A stretch of 64,000 bases of DNA from Armillaria gallica (Eukaryota > Basidiomycota > Agaricomycetes > Agaricales > Physalacriaceae). Position 1 is the first letter of the stretch; every line of letters begins with the position of its first letter. Under the pieces are notes generated by a model, which made no database searches, was not told the DNA's origin, and was given only the letters and a program-made list of their open reading frames with translations. The position numbers and the translations under genes were made by a program. Where the stretch lies: contig JBANDB010000002.1 of assembly GCA_037576215.1 (NCBI GenBank), positions 2,852,001 through 2,916,000 on the forward strand, in the 5' to 3' direction. Below are positions 24,700-37,178 of the stretch, piece by piece.

Positions 24700-25994
24700 C
24701 CACTATAAATCGTGACGGGTGAGGGTCGATACAGCTCGCAATTCATCTCGGGCTTTTCCTTACTCTTTCATCATACTTTTCCCATCTCGCGCTTCTTCGC
24801 ATGAACTCGGTTGAAAAGAAATTTAACAAGAAAACCCTGTGATATTTCGGCCCGGATCATAGCAAGCGCCCACACTCGCCAGACTCACCGTCGGGATTGG
24901 TAAGTATTACTCAGCTATGTTTCTTTTCTCTGCACGAAATTTCTAGTAGTTTCTTTTAAAAGTAGTATATAAAGCTGTATGTAGAGCGGGACCCCTTGTG
25001 CGTTTGCCTTCCAAGGGTTCCCTGTCGCTTGATAATTCACCCCTTAATCCAACAAACCCAACCACTGGGCAGGGGCAGGGCTTACCTCAATTGCCGGTGA
25101 TTAGCATTTCAACGCTTCGCGTTTTTCGTATCCAGGGATTCAGACCTCTGAAAATTAAATGTGATGGCGTCGGACCAATGTGTTAGAATTCCCAGAGATG
25201 ATGGGTGCCAATACGCGGGACGGAACCTCCAGAACTGAATAGCTCCAGGAGACCATAGTGCGCTTACAGTCGCCTCTTCAGACGCTCGAGGATCCAGGTT
25301 CTTCAAGCGGTCCTATTACCCTGATAGATCCGTTCGCACCTAGCGCGTCATTTTCAAGTCGACCGGGTCTCAGAACAGTGCCTTAAAGTCCCACAATAAA
25401 TACGTGCAGCGTCCACAGATCCAATCTTCAATCTTCTATCGCGTCAGAAGTGGCTGTTGACGGCCATTCTTCCGCATCTTGTGTATCACCCTCCTCTAAG
25501 GGGTGCCCAGAAAGTATACTCAAGCACGCTCAATAATGCTATCCCTATGGGAAAAGAGGAGACGAAGATGCGGCGCGCGCTGGGGGTTGGGATAGAACTC
25601 ATGAATGCAATGGCTGTCGATAATCCTTTAATGAGTAGGTGACTGCTCTGCGATGTCAGGCGTATATTTGACGACTTCTGCTACAACAAGGTCGCCAATT
25701 GATTACAATAGAGGGCTTGTACGTGTCGCTGACGGCATTGGAGGATTCGGCGACGTGATAGATGCATCTAGCGTTGTGCAGTATTTGGGACGACTATCTA
25801 AATGGCAGGACCAGTAAGCAGCTCAGGCAATTTTCGGGCCCATTTTTACTTAAAGTCTTACCCTGGTTGTCTATCACCAGACACAGCTGATTGTTTCTCC
25901 CACCTGGCAATTTTCGTCTATCCTTTAGCGTCAATACGAGAAGAATCGAGAAGAGAAATGCAATTACTTGCGGAAGTACTCGTCATTGCACAGA
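24700..25994. other. Gene-poor stretch, possibly decayed sequence
   Basis: No complete gene could be built here. A TATA-like TATATAAAG lies near 24966. Short frames near 25000-25180 (+) and around 25480-25640 (- strand, hydrophobic) look coding-like but are broken by stops and lack splice continuations. It may hold eroded genes. Confidence 0.35.
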
Positions 25995-26980
25995 CTAAGC
26001 TACCGCAGGAGTAGGGTGGGTTTTGGATGGTTCAGTTGAGGGAGGGGCGCTCGATCCACGGGTCGTATATTTGCCGGAGTTTTTGAATTCGTCGGGAGGA
26101 GAGGTCGATGGGTTATGCAGGATGACTTTGAATCCACTATCGCCTGCCTCCCACTTCAGTGCCTTCCTAAGAGTTTTCGTTAGTCGAAAAAGGACGTGGA
26201 ATGTACAGCACATTACTTTTGAAGCATTTTCTCTATCGCAGCCATTACAGATCTATTCTTAATCCCAATCCTGATGTGAGAGTCGCGTCCTGGAAGAATA
26301 TCGTCAGACAGAAGAGACGCAAGATGTAAAAAAATAATACCACATATAAGCCATACGTATGGATCACGGTGTGCTATCGCGTCTTTGATGATACGCTCCG
26401 CAAAGAAAGTCGCCTCTTGGGCGTGGAGACGATGTAGATCATACAAAAACGGTACATTCTATGTCGCGTTCAACACGACCGTCCGGTATAATTGAAACAA
26501 GATCACCTTTTCGTTGTTTTCTGTGGCAAAAGTTGAGCAGCCGAAGCGGAAGGAAAATACAAGTCGACGCACCGGCAAAAATAGTGTGGGCAGCAGCGGC
26601 ATTATACCTGTGCATATTCCCCAAGTGCTCGTGGGCATCACAGTTGTAAATCGCTGTATCTGTCCTGTTCCGTGCCTGGTGGGCAATGCCGGAGAGACGA
26701 AATTTCTCCATTGCTAATGCTCCTTCCCGGTTCGCCAGTGTCCGCAGAGGATGGTTACTATAGTCTGTCTGCCAATATTTTGCCTTTCAGGCCAGTCAGT
26801 CAAGGAGAAAATGGTGGCGACAGAGCTAAGCCTCACCAGTGGCCGAAAAAGGCGTCTGTATTTGTCTTGATACCCTGCCTGATCGACGACATATACCTTG
26901 CTAGGGTCGGAAGGAGTAGCGCTTGCATTGAAGGTACTAGTTATGAGGGAAGAAACGTCAGGGGGTCTGAACCGTCTCAT
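25995..26980 (-). CDS. DUF1771 + Smr domain protein
   Basis: Six exons (26980-26837, 26783-26573, 26520-26507, 26458-26341, 26289-26217, 26166-25995) give 243 residues, every phase correct. YRRLFRPLAKYWQTDYSNHP and LRTLANREGALAMEKFRLSG form the DUF1771 start. A histidine-rich helix (HEHLGNMHRYNAAAAHTIFA) and ENNEKNVPFLYDLHRLHAQE lead into the Smr domain. FAERIIKDAIAHRDPYVWLI, then CGRDSHIRIGIKNRSVMAAI, complete it. Smr domains of MutS2 and yeast YPL199C type bind or nick nucleic acid. Here the two hallmark motifs are altered: LDLHG reads YDLHR and the HGxG-type loop reads CGRD, so nuclease activity is doubtful. The last intron has a perfect CTAAC branch site. The start is uncertain: ATG 26980 is used, ATG 27034 is in frame and also possible. 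Confidence 0.8.
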
Positions 26981-27502
26981 CGTGCCAGTGTAGCTGCATT
27001 GAACGTCCAAGTGAGGAGCGTCGCAGACAAACATGACCACACTTCTCGGACCTGAGCGGGTCCCGGGCCGAGTCCCGACACGTCGAACAGCAGGAGTAAG
27101 TAGATACTAGAGATTGTATTCATAGACATGATACGTATTGTTAGAAGACCTACTGTTCAGAACTTCAGATATGGTGAAATAGACAATATTACTTATCTGC
27201 GTTGGTTCAGCTCCTCGCATCTGGAATGTAACCGACTTCGCTGTGGGGTTTTTTCATTCTTTTGCGCACTCATTCATTCGAGGCAGATAGGACCCTGTTC
27301 GAAAATCTACAAGCTTAGAAAGAAATACAGATCTGACAGGGGCGAGGAACACTGATTGTTCTTGAGCTCACTGAGATGTCCCGCTAGCTATCAAGCCACA
27401 CTGAACGGTACCACATGCAAATTGCATTGGAGGTATCCAATACTATACATGCACACTGTTACAAATGTCCATTGTCACCACCCATAAGAAGATTCGTCGG
27501 AT

Positions 27503-28144
27503 TTAATATCCGTAGTGGGCGTTCCAGGCAGAAGTGTCGTAGTACTTCTTGTCATCCTTCTTGTCATCCTTCTTGTCGTCCTTCTTGTCGTCCTTGTGGT
27601 CTTTGTCGTCCTTGCCATCATCACAGTCTTCCTTCCAGGTGTCGATGTCGATGATCTCCACAAACAGCTCGCAGACGAACTTGTCATCCTTCTCATCATG
27701 CGAGTACGCTGGAAGAAAAAGGTATTAGATGATTCGGGAGCAGGAATAAACTTCAGACGTACCCTGGCAAGAGTTACATCTACCGTCCTTCTCGCACAAG
27801 CTCTTACATTCTGAGGAGAAAACGTCAATGACATCGACAGAAACCGAAGAGATGCGCTTACCGATCTCGAAAGTGACCTTGCTGACTTCCTTGTGTTCGT
27901 AGGGGGTGTACTTGCCCTTGTTCCATCCCTTGAAGTCATTCTTGTGCTCAAACACCGGCGTCCAAGTGCAGTCTCCACGACCGCCATCCTTGTCCTTGTT
28001 TCCGTAGTTGTAATCCTTGCTCCCACCGTCTTTGCCCTTGTGATCGACGTTGCTGTACGAGTCGTCCCTAGCTTGGACGGAAGCGGAGAGGGCGGGGACC
28101 GCGAGGGCCGCGAGAGGGAGGAGAGTAGCAACTGAGAAACGCAT
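27503..28144 (-). CDS. Small secreted Cys-containing protein with KDDK repeats
   Basis: Three exons (28144-27862, 27810-27763, 27708-27503) give 178 residues in phase. It starts with a clear signal peptide (MRFSVATLLPLAALAVPALS). A Gly/Asp/Lys-rich N-terminus (KGKDGGSKDYNYGNKDKDGG) is followed by DCTWTPVFEHKNDFKGWNKG, then a small Cys cluster CKSLCEKDGRCNSC and a further Cys in KFVCELFVEI. The C-terminus is a charged tandem repeat of DDKK units (about 27538-27600, 12-bp period in DNA) before YYDTSAWNAHYGY. No catalytic family recognised. Size, signal peptide and Cys content fit the loose class of fungal small secreted proteins; a role in host or substrate interaction is speculation. No homologue is known to me. 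Confidence 0.75.
27538..27600 (-). repeat. 12-bp coding tandem repeat (KDDK units)
   Basis: On the plus strand the motif CTTGTCRTCCTT recurs about five times head to tail. It encodes repeated KDDK units on the minus strand near the C-terminus of the secreted protein. The period of four codons makes copy number change without frame loss. Confidence 0.85.
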
Positions 28145-28619
28145 TGTGATGAATGGGCTGATAGTAGTAGACGAGGATGATGTGTCTGTCTGGAGACTCC
28201 TAGTGATTTGGGAGCCCTTTTATATCTATTCGAAGGAAGAAAGTTCCCCTCTTTACTGAGTAAAGTGAACTTGAGGAACGTCATGTCGAGACAGCATCGA
28301 GCACAAGATGAGGGAAGCGTAATCTACTTCGAGACCTGCCAAGCCTCAAAAGAGCCAGTGGTAACCAAATACAGTGCAGGCGGGAACGTCGGTTTCAGAC
28401 GTAGCGAGAAAAACTTTAGAGAAGCCTGCCATTGGGACAGAGATATTTCAGGTGTGCCAAGAACAATGGGTGGAACGAGATTGTAATAATCTTGAGGTCA
28501 AATTCGTAGTGGATGTTACGACTAAGAATGAGGACTTTGATGTTGTTGATGAAGGGGGATTGGAACATGAGCCGTAATGTCGGCAAACGCCGCAGCGTCT
28601 TTGGTCTCTCATAGCAAAT
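28145..28619. other. Promoter side of the secreted protein gene
   Basis: About 475 bp upstream of the small secreted protein; no coding or repeat feature could be supported. Confidence 0.4.
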
Positions 28620-29290
28620 CACTTTAGTAAAGGATGCTCTCTATTCGACGATCCGGGCAACAAATTTACTCCTTCTATATGACGAGCGGCCTTGGATATG
28701 CTCATAATCTCACCAGAAGCCAATACAGCCTTAACGCACCGATTCAGGGCCTCGCAAAGGCACTTTTCTCCGAATTGGAGGACTTACAGGCGTCATGGTT
28801 TACCGAGCGACTCATAATTTCACTTGGCATGTTTCGCTTTTCTGATGTCCGCTATGACTTTGAGGCAAGCCGAGGATCACTTATTTTCGTTGAGAAAGGT
28901 CGATGTTTCTTGTTGAACGCGAGCTCAACCTACATCACTACTTTCATTCTCCACTCAACGTCCTTGGCTGAGCTGAAATGTCTTTCCCTATAAGTATTAA
29001 CTCTCTCGCTTCTTGGACGGCCGCTCTCCAACTTCTCTGAGACCGATGTTCCTCGCCTGCGCCGTATTTGGTTAGCGCCACTCGAAAGCGGGTTCTTTTG
29101 CGACTTGGCAAGTTCAAATCTCCTCCAACGGGTGGATCACCTCTCGTTGGGTTTTTGTTTCTCAAGTCGCATTGAACGCTCATTTGCTCAAGGCTTGCTA
29201 TGACGATGGATTTCTAGGACTTGTGGCGAGTCACCTCAGAAATATTCGGCAATGCAAAGCAGTGCATTGACAACCGAGCTCATTGAACGG
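28620..29290 (+). pseudogene. Probable relic of an F-box/LRR-type gene
   Basis: Coding-like pieces lie in different frames with stops between them. At about 28740-28990 the plus strand has ASWFTERLIISLGMFRF and ILHSTSLAELKCLSL. At about 29025-29200 another frame has DVPRLRRIWLAPLESGFF, CDLASSNLLQRVDHLSLGF and SRIERSFAQGLL. The style (short Leu-rich strands, 'LRRIWL...', 'DHLSLGF') is that of the leucine-rich part of basidiomycete F-box proteins. I could not link the pieces with splice sites and found no F-box start, so it is best read as a decayed gene. Identity rests on texture, not on a diagnostic motif. Confidence 0.35.
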
Positions 29291-29504
29291 TTCAGGTCTT
29301 TGAAGCTATCGTCGGAGGACTCTAACTCTGCCCCATAAGCGCTATGGAATAATGAGCGACCGGCAACGTCACGGTGTTTCGAATTCCTGGTGTCGCCGTG
29401 ACCGTTGAAGGGGAGGCCAGATAGAATCTAGCCAAGTACAGGTAGGTTGGTATCGATCCTAACAAAGATCCCTTCTATTAAGTACTTATCTTTACTACGA
29501 CATA

Positions 29505-30338
29505 TCATTTCATACGCAACTTCCTCATAGCATCTAACACATCACATTCATCGCCCATCCCAACAACCGTAATCTCAGTCGCTTCCAAACCTGCAGATTC
29601 AGATGCTGCACCAGCTTCCTGACAAATAGTCGCCCTCTCCAGCGCAGAGGAAGGGGTTTCAAATGACTCTGCGTACATCTCACTCGCAGAATCATCGCCT
29701 TCCTCGGGACGCGACAAGGAAGCAAGTGAAGAACCTGAGGCTGACGATGAATGCCCCGAAGATGTCGAGGACGTTGAACAAGTGATTGACAACGAATCGG
29801 CCCTCATCTTCTTCGAGTTTTTCTTCCAGCGGCTGGTAAGAAATAGGTCCCGCTGTGTAATCATGGGACTAGAATCGCGAGAAGAGGAGGAGGACGGGAG
29901 CGAAGGAGTAGATTGAGAGGTCGAAGATGGGCCACACCAGGGGCCATCATAAAAACTGGGACTGGCAGGAGACGTTTGCTCTGAAGCAGGGACCTTAGGC
30001 CGCCACTTGGCTGGAAATTTGAAGGTAGAAAATTTGGGTTTGTCCTTTGAATCGAGCTCGCGCTTGTTGGGCTTGACCCTGGGACGTCGAGAACCCGCAC
30101 CTCCTCGTCCGTAGGGGCAAAATTCAGGCTGGAGTGGACGTTCTTGCTCATCCGGTGCCTTGTTGGTTGTTGTTAGGGCTAAAGACTTTGGACGATGACC
30201 TGCTGGTCTGTCCTCAGATAACGATGGACATGGTGTGGGGAGTGGGGGATCGGCTATAGGTAAAATTGGGTACGGGAGGTAAGAGCACACGGTTATAAAC
30301 GACGCACAATAGCAACTAGTCGTTTTGACGTAGTGCAT
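29505..30338 (-). CDS. Hypothetical Ser/Pro-rich low-complexity protein
   Basis: A single open frame of 277 residues (start ATG 30338). It is dominated by Ser, Pro, Lys and Glu: PSLPSSSSSRDSSPM, SSTSSGHSSSASGSS and a basic central part (KFPAKWRPKVP). It ends in a compact acidic/helical segment (DECDVLDAMRKLRMK). No domain recognised. The composition suggests a disordered regulatory protein. A possible acceptor (CCTATAG) near 30254 means the first ~28 residues could instead be intron, with an exon further upstream. Long length without stops and directional composition favour a real gene. Confidence 0.5.
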   Translation of the reverse strand: MHYVKTTSCYCASFITVCSYLPYPILPIADPPLPTPCPSLSEDRPAGHRPKSLALTTTNKAPDEQERPLQPEFCPYGRGGAGSRRPRVKPNKRELDSKDKPKFSTFKFPAKWRPKVPASEQTSPASPSFYDGPWCGPSSTSQSTPSLPSSSSSRDSSPMITQRDLFLTSRWKKNSKKMRADSLSITCSTSSTSSGHSSSASGSSLASLSRPEEGDDSASEMYAESFETPSSALERATICQEAGAASESAGLEATEITVVGMGDECDVLDAMRKLRMK

Positions 30339-30929
30339 GGCACCTACGGAAGAGATCTTTGAAGAAGCTGAGATGTTATGAGCTAGTCGGCATATGTGTA
30401 GAAAAATGCAAGGAACACTTACGAATCTGAACGAGCGTAACAGAAATAGGCGGCACTATCAAAGCTCAGCCGGGAACAGGGCGGGTCCGGCCCCCACGAT
30501 TTGCAGAATATACCACTGGAGAAAGATGGATAGGAGCGAAGGGGTACTTATATGAACGAGAGTAGATGTGGGTGGCGCTTGTTAGCGGAAGTAATTTTGA
30601 CCCCATATTGCATTACGAAACATAAAAACGGAAGGGAAAAAAAGTCGTCGAAGAAAAGAAGTGTGGAGATTGACGAAGTATCTTAGGAGATCTTCTGATG
30701 CCCGGAGACAAGAGGAGAAGAACCAAGTACAAGACATGTACTAAGCGTATTAGGATCATTTTGAGGCAGCGGCACCCGACGGCTCGGGTGATTCAAGGAA
30801 TGCTTAGTGTAGACTCGGTTTGGGCTGCTGAAACGAACGACAGAGTAGGACCAATACCTCCTAACGATGATGGAAAGTACGATCGTTTCGAACTGCCCTA
30901 CATACTTAAGACAGTGCTAGTACCAAGGT

Positions 30930-31966
30930 TCAAGCCCTCCTATACGTATACGTGAAGGTCATCGATCTCAAGAACAGACCAACAACACGTACCTCCATAC
31001 GAATTTTGCGAATATGCTCTCGAGCCCATTGCCATTTACTTCTTTCTCCTGCTTTGGCGGCTTTCGGATAAATGACCCCACATCCAGCTGTGTCTCTATT
31101 CCCGGACGAGACCAACGCTGAACCAGAGCCAACATCTTTTTCTCCGACCACCTCAGAACCGTCGCCTCCTTCTGCCAAACTCCTGTAGTCCAGACAGCAA
31201 GCGGTCCACCCTTGGCAGAAGGGGGTTCACGATCCAGTCCCAAAAATGACCGCCATCCCTTCCAGGATCGGATGCGATTAGCAAGGACAACATCGGTGAA
31301 TAATCGATCTCCGACTATGATCAATTCTTTGTCTTCGACTGAGTTGGGCAGCGAGGAGTAGTATTTCCGGATTGCAGCAATGCATGAATAAGAGGGCTTC
31401 ATTGTTGTGTGAATCAGAACTGGCACGTTCAGATGATAAGACACCGATTCAGCCTGCGGTTCATTGTAATGTTAGTCCAGAAACGAGTGAGTCGGGCGTA
31501 CGGCAAACCTGTATCCCGCCTGCGTCCAGATGTGTTCCAGCAGAGTTGCTGACGACAATAACATTGCCTTCGCCAAAAGTCTCCCGGCATTCTTGCCAAG
31601 CGCACTGAGATGAAGTAGTTAAAAAATGAGTCCAATGAATTTTGTTGAAATGCACACCTTCAACTCAGGCACCAGCTCATCTTTGTGAGGGAGAGTCTAC
31701 AAAACGTGTAAGAAAAATGAATAGCGATGAAAGAAAGTAAATATTACAAGACAGTTATCCTTGTCGAATATGGCGCCGCGATATCCAGCCCTTTTCAGTG
31801 CCGGAAAGTCGAGCTGGCGTATGTCTTTTCTGCGACAAATGTCTCAATTTTGCCTGAAAGTATGAACTAAAAATGGCGCGCCTTTCACGATAAGGGAAGG
31901 CACGATGACCCGGGGATACCAGAGCAGTTGTAGAGGGACGAGCAGGCCCGGTACATTGAACGGCAT
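30930..31966 (-). CDS. GEP4: Mitochondrial PGP phosphatase, GEP4 family (HAD)
   Basis: It dephosphorylates phosphatidylglycerophosphate in cardiolipin synthesis at the matrix side of the inner membrane. MPFNVPGLLVPLQLLWYPRV is the typical start. DIRQLDFPALKRAGYRGAIF leads into the HAD motif I FDKDNC, then TLPHKDELVPELK, then motif II VIVVSNSAGTHLDAGG. YHLNVPVLIHTTMKPS and motif III/IV IIVGDRLFTDVVLANR follow. All catalytic blocks are present. The C-terminal part (GWRSFLGLDREPPSAKGGPL) is followed by a short basic tail ending KFVWRRA after the last splice. Intron 1 joins in frame only with a GC donor (GTGAAAG|GCGCGC). The gene lies head to head with clathrin light chain, with start codons 53 bp apart. 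Confidence 0.88.
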
Positions 31967-32019
31967 GTGCAAGCCAGTAATTCCCACGGCCTTCCACCTT
32001 GCCTTCAACGTCGACAATC
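31967..32019. promoter_or_regulatory. Minimal bidirectional promoter/leader, GEP4-clathrin light chain
   Basis: Only 53 bp separate the ATG of GEP4 (-) and the ATG of the clathrin light chain gene (+). Both starts are fixed by conserved N-termini and in-phase first introns. Regulatory sites must therefore be shared, overlap the leaders or lie inside the genes. No TATA box is visible. Confidence 0.75.
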
Positions 32020-32980
32020 ATGGCCGACTTGTTTTCCTGTACGCCCTGCCCACCGAATTATTCTATTTTCTAATAAAATGTACAGCTCCCAACGATGATA
32101 TCGACTTCGACCGCGCTGCATCTGCCTTCCCTGACATTTCACTGGACGGCGAGGACGACATCCCTGTACCAGCACAGCTGGCCCCTGCGCCTCCCATAGG
32201 CAACTCTGGTTTCTCTTTCGACGACTTCAACAGCCCACCTCCCATTTTTGAAAAGGAGTCGTCGGTAAAGGTTACTGGTGACGACGATATTGATAAGTTT
32301 GAGAACGAGTTCCCTGACATTGACGTTGGCACGGTGCGCTGAACTACTCGCCTCCAAGAATACGACGACTGAGTACCTAATAGACTTCACCACCCCTGCA
32401 GCAAACACCGACGTTCGGCGCGACATTTGCGCCTCGTCCACAACCCTCTGCGTACTCCTCAACACCCATCCTCACCCAAACCATCGATGAAGATGAACCA
32501 GAAGTGATCAAGTAGGACATATCTGTTTCTGTATTGCTTTCTCTTGCTGACACTTCTGTAGGGAATGGCGCGCCCGTCAAGCCGAAGAGATCGCGGCTCG
32601 TGACGAAGCTTCCAAGGCCCGTCGTCAAGAGACTATCAGTCGAGCGGAGGGAGCCATTGATGAATTTTACGAAAAATACAATGCAAAGAAGGAGATTACT
32701 ATTTCGGAGAACAAGTCAGTGACATAAACCTGTCAAGAACACTTGTATACTGATCATTGGACACAGGGAGCAAGAGCAGGAATATCGTCAGTCTTTGACC
32801 GAGTCGCTGTCCAAGGGTACAACCTGGGAGCGCATCTGCGATATTATTGAACTTCAAAACTCGCAAAGCAAGACCATTGCAAGGGCTGGCCCTGGAACGA
32901 CAGATCTGACGCGGTTCAAGGAAGTTTTGCTGAGGTTGAGGAGGGAAGGAGATGCTGCTCCTGGTGCCGGTGGATACTAG
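32020..32980 (+). CDS. CLC1: Clathrin light chain
   Basis: This is the regulatory light chain of the clathrin triskelion, acting in endocytosis and trans-Golgi sorting. Five exons (32020-32038, 32086-32333, 32402-32511, 32562-32714, 32767-32980) give 247 residues in phase. The N-terminus MADLFSSPNDDIDFDRAASA then FPDISLDGEDD is the conserved acidic block. The low-complexity linker is followed by the charged heavy-chain-binding helix (REWRARQAEEIAARDEASKA, then RRQETISRAEGAIDEFYEKY and NAKKEITISENKEQEQEYRQ). The C-terminal block is TTWERICDIIELQNSQSKTI, then DLTRFKEVLLRLRREGDA. The first exon is only 19 nt; without it no acceptable ATG precedes the conserved block. It is divergent from GEP4. 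Confidence 0.93.
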
Positions 32981-33348
32981 ATTTCTTGGACTTCGACTCT
33001 TTATTACCTTGGATGGATATCGTACGAAGCTCTTCAGATAAATTTCCTAATACCTTGACTTTTCGGTCCATGACGTGTACGTCAGTGACTAAGCAACGCC
33101 GCACCTCCTTCCTCCTCCTTCCGTACTACCATCGCGAAAATAGAGAATCAAGACGAGAAAAATTAAAGAAAGGCATGGGTAAGTGATTCGGTGCCGGCTC
33201 AGTGAATCGCCGATATTCTTAGCTAGCTTGGGATGTGTCAGGTTCCATTCAATCTATCACACCACTAGCGACGGGTAGGGGCCCCGGATACCCGCCTGAT
33301 ATTCATAAGGCTGGCAATCGTGACGACGACGAGTAATTCCACCCACCC

Positions 33349-34607
33349 ATGGTGTCGATGTTGACCGAATCCTGGATCCAAGGCCCCCATTCCACCAACT
33401 TTTTTACGCGTTACTTCAAGGCTGATAGCCCCACGGCCGTCATTGTCTTCGTTCATGGTTTCGGCGAGCACTGCAGTCGGTATACTGAGTTGCACTCCCA
33501 ATTTTCCGAGCGTGGTGTCTCTGTCTTCACCTACGACCAGCGGGGCTTTGGGAGAACTGCGCTGGACAAGGAGCACAAGAGTAAAGACAGCTCGTACGCT
33601 AGAACAAACTGGGTCAACGAGATGGAAGACGTTGCTTGGGCTATTCAACATGTGCAAAAGGAGCTTCCTGGAGTACCAGTGTTCCTCATGGGCCAGTCTA
33701 TGGTGCGTGCTCGTCGTCACTTTCTGCGGCGGCTTAGAATTAATCTTTGAGATAGGGCGGTGGAGAAGTCTTGGGGTTCCCTACCGAAGGAAGGACTTCT
33801 CCTTATGCTCCTACGATTGCGTCTTTGTCCGGCGTAATAGCTACGAGTCCTATGGTCGAGCAGACCTTTCCCGTTAACAGAGTCCTACGTTGGACTCTCA
33901 GCAAATTGGCTTTCCTGACTCCCTATGTCCTCTTCCCAGCGGATCTTGCTCCTGACGTGGGTTGGGTCAAGGACTCCATTCTTCTACATTCTTACCAATT
34001 CTACCCTAGGACCTATCTCGCGACACTTCTGTCGGCGAGGCCTATGTAAAGGATCCTCTTGTCAAGCCCTGGGGAAGTCTTCTTGGTCTGATGGATATGC
34101 TCGATCATGTATGATTCTTGACTTTGACAGTTCATAAAACTTGTCGACTGATTATTGCATCATGACAGGGCGAGGACCTTCTGAAATCACGATACCATCA
34201 TTGGCCCAAGAAGCTTCCTGTACGTCTTTATTCGACATTCTGTTGGTCATCTTTTTGATTATAACTGTCAGTTGATCGTTTTTCATGGGACGGGCGACAG
34301 GGTTTGTCTAGTTTGGAAGCTTATGTTGTGGTGGTGGAATTAACATTGCTTTAGATTACGAGCCCGAAGGCAAGTCAAGCTTTCTTTGATGCTGTCGGCA
34401 CGGAGAATAAGAAATATGTATCATACCCCGTACGTTACGGATCTTCCTGCACTGCTTTTCAAAATTCCGATGCTGAAGCACTTTCAGGATGCATTCCACG
34501 AGCTCTCGAATGAGACAGAAGACGGCGTGAAAGATAAATTATTGGAAGAGTCTGTAGCCTTCATCGAAGCGCATTCGACTCCCATTCCCGAGGCGTCGAA
34601 GTTGTAG
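33349..34607 (+). CDS. YJU3: Monoacylglycerol lipase-like serine hydrolase
   Basis: This is an alpha/beta hydrolase of the S33/monoglyceride lipase type; it hydrolyses monoacylglycerols, usually at lipid droplets or membranes. AVIVFVHGFGEHCSRYTEL is the oxyanion HG block, followed by FTYDQRGFGRT. The nucleophile elbow GQSMGGG is split by an intron right after GQSM (33702 to about 33757). The downstream chain is IASLSGVIATSPMVEQTFP, then SVGEAYVKDPLVKPWGSLLG, then LIVFHGTGDRITSPKASQAF (catalytic Asp) and YPDAFHELSNE (catalytic His). The triad is complete. About seven exons; an intron begins GTACGT just before DAFHEL. Start ATG 33349 gives MVSMLTESWIQGPHSTNFFT as in family members. Confidence 0.88.
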
Positions 34608-35115
34608 ATTATGTGTATGCTCTTTGGTGACGCTTATGTTATGCTGTGAATATTTCAACACGAAGACTTTTTTTAAAAATCTTGCGAGACTCTACATGCA
34701 GATAGCGGAGAACGGCGGTTCGTTGCAGACTCAAGTTCAAGGCCTCCAATATGCGTACATTATACGATGGTACGCATAGAAAGTCCAGCGCTCAGTCGCT
34801 TTTCTACCTCAGATTTACTTACTCCAACCTCTGTAGGTAACTTTCTTATGCGTAGATGGCCCTTGGATTACTTCCGGTACGATTTTCATGAACAATTAGA
34901 GTGTCCCGAGCAGTGATTCAGGCGCTAATTGTACGTCAATAAAAATCTACCCTCGAAACATGCCGTGTTCTTTAGCCCCTATGATACCGATCGCAAAGTG
35001 GCGGTGCTCATCAGCATTGCCAAACAGAATCTTGATCTCTGTCATATACAGCTTTCACTTGTACCACCATCTTGTATATATTCCCACCCTCCCAAGACTT
35101 CGTCCAGCGGCAACC
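34608..35115. other. Intergenic, promoter of the SLT2-type kinase
   Basis: About 500 bp between two plus-strand genes. It holds the 3' end of the lipase gene and the promoter/leader of the MAP kinase. No other feature seen. Confidence 0.5.
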
Positions 35116-36947
<1,832 letters not shown>

Positions 36948-37178
36948 TGAATTAAGATCTAAAGCAGTACGTTTGATTTATACTGAAACCGATTGTAACG
37001 GGAAATTTTGCTGTACGTTACGTTACTTTACTGTCAGAAAGCAAAAATCATGAGTTGATCGCAGTGTAAGGTGCATTGGTATGCAGTATAATCTCAGCGA
37101 GTTGAACGGCGTCTTTCTTTATTAATTACCACCAGGTGATTGACTTGGTGTTAACGTCATCCAGTTACAGTCCCGTCC

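Noticed and set aside
25457..25642. Hydrophobic minus-strand segment resembling a transporter helix pair
   Set aside because: Stops on both sides and no splice sites link it to other coding pieces; too short to assign.
27475..28284. 269-codon minus-strand frame over the secreted protein
   Set aside because: It is a shadow frame of the KDDK-repeat gene, made of Arg/Thr/Met-rich translation of the same repeat; the secreted frame has a signal peptide and correct splicing.
30698..30955. 85-codon plus-strand frame, basic N-terminus
   Set aside because: It overlaps the 3' end of GEP4, has no recognised motif and no splice support.
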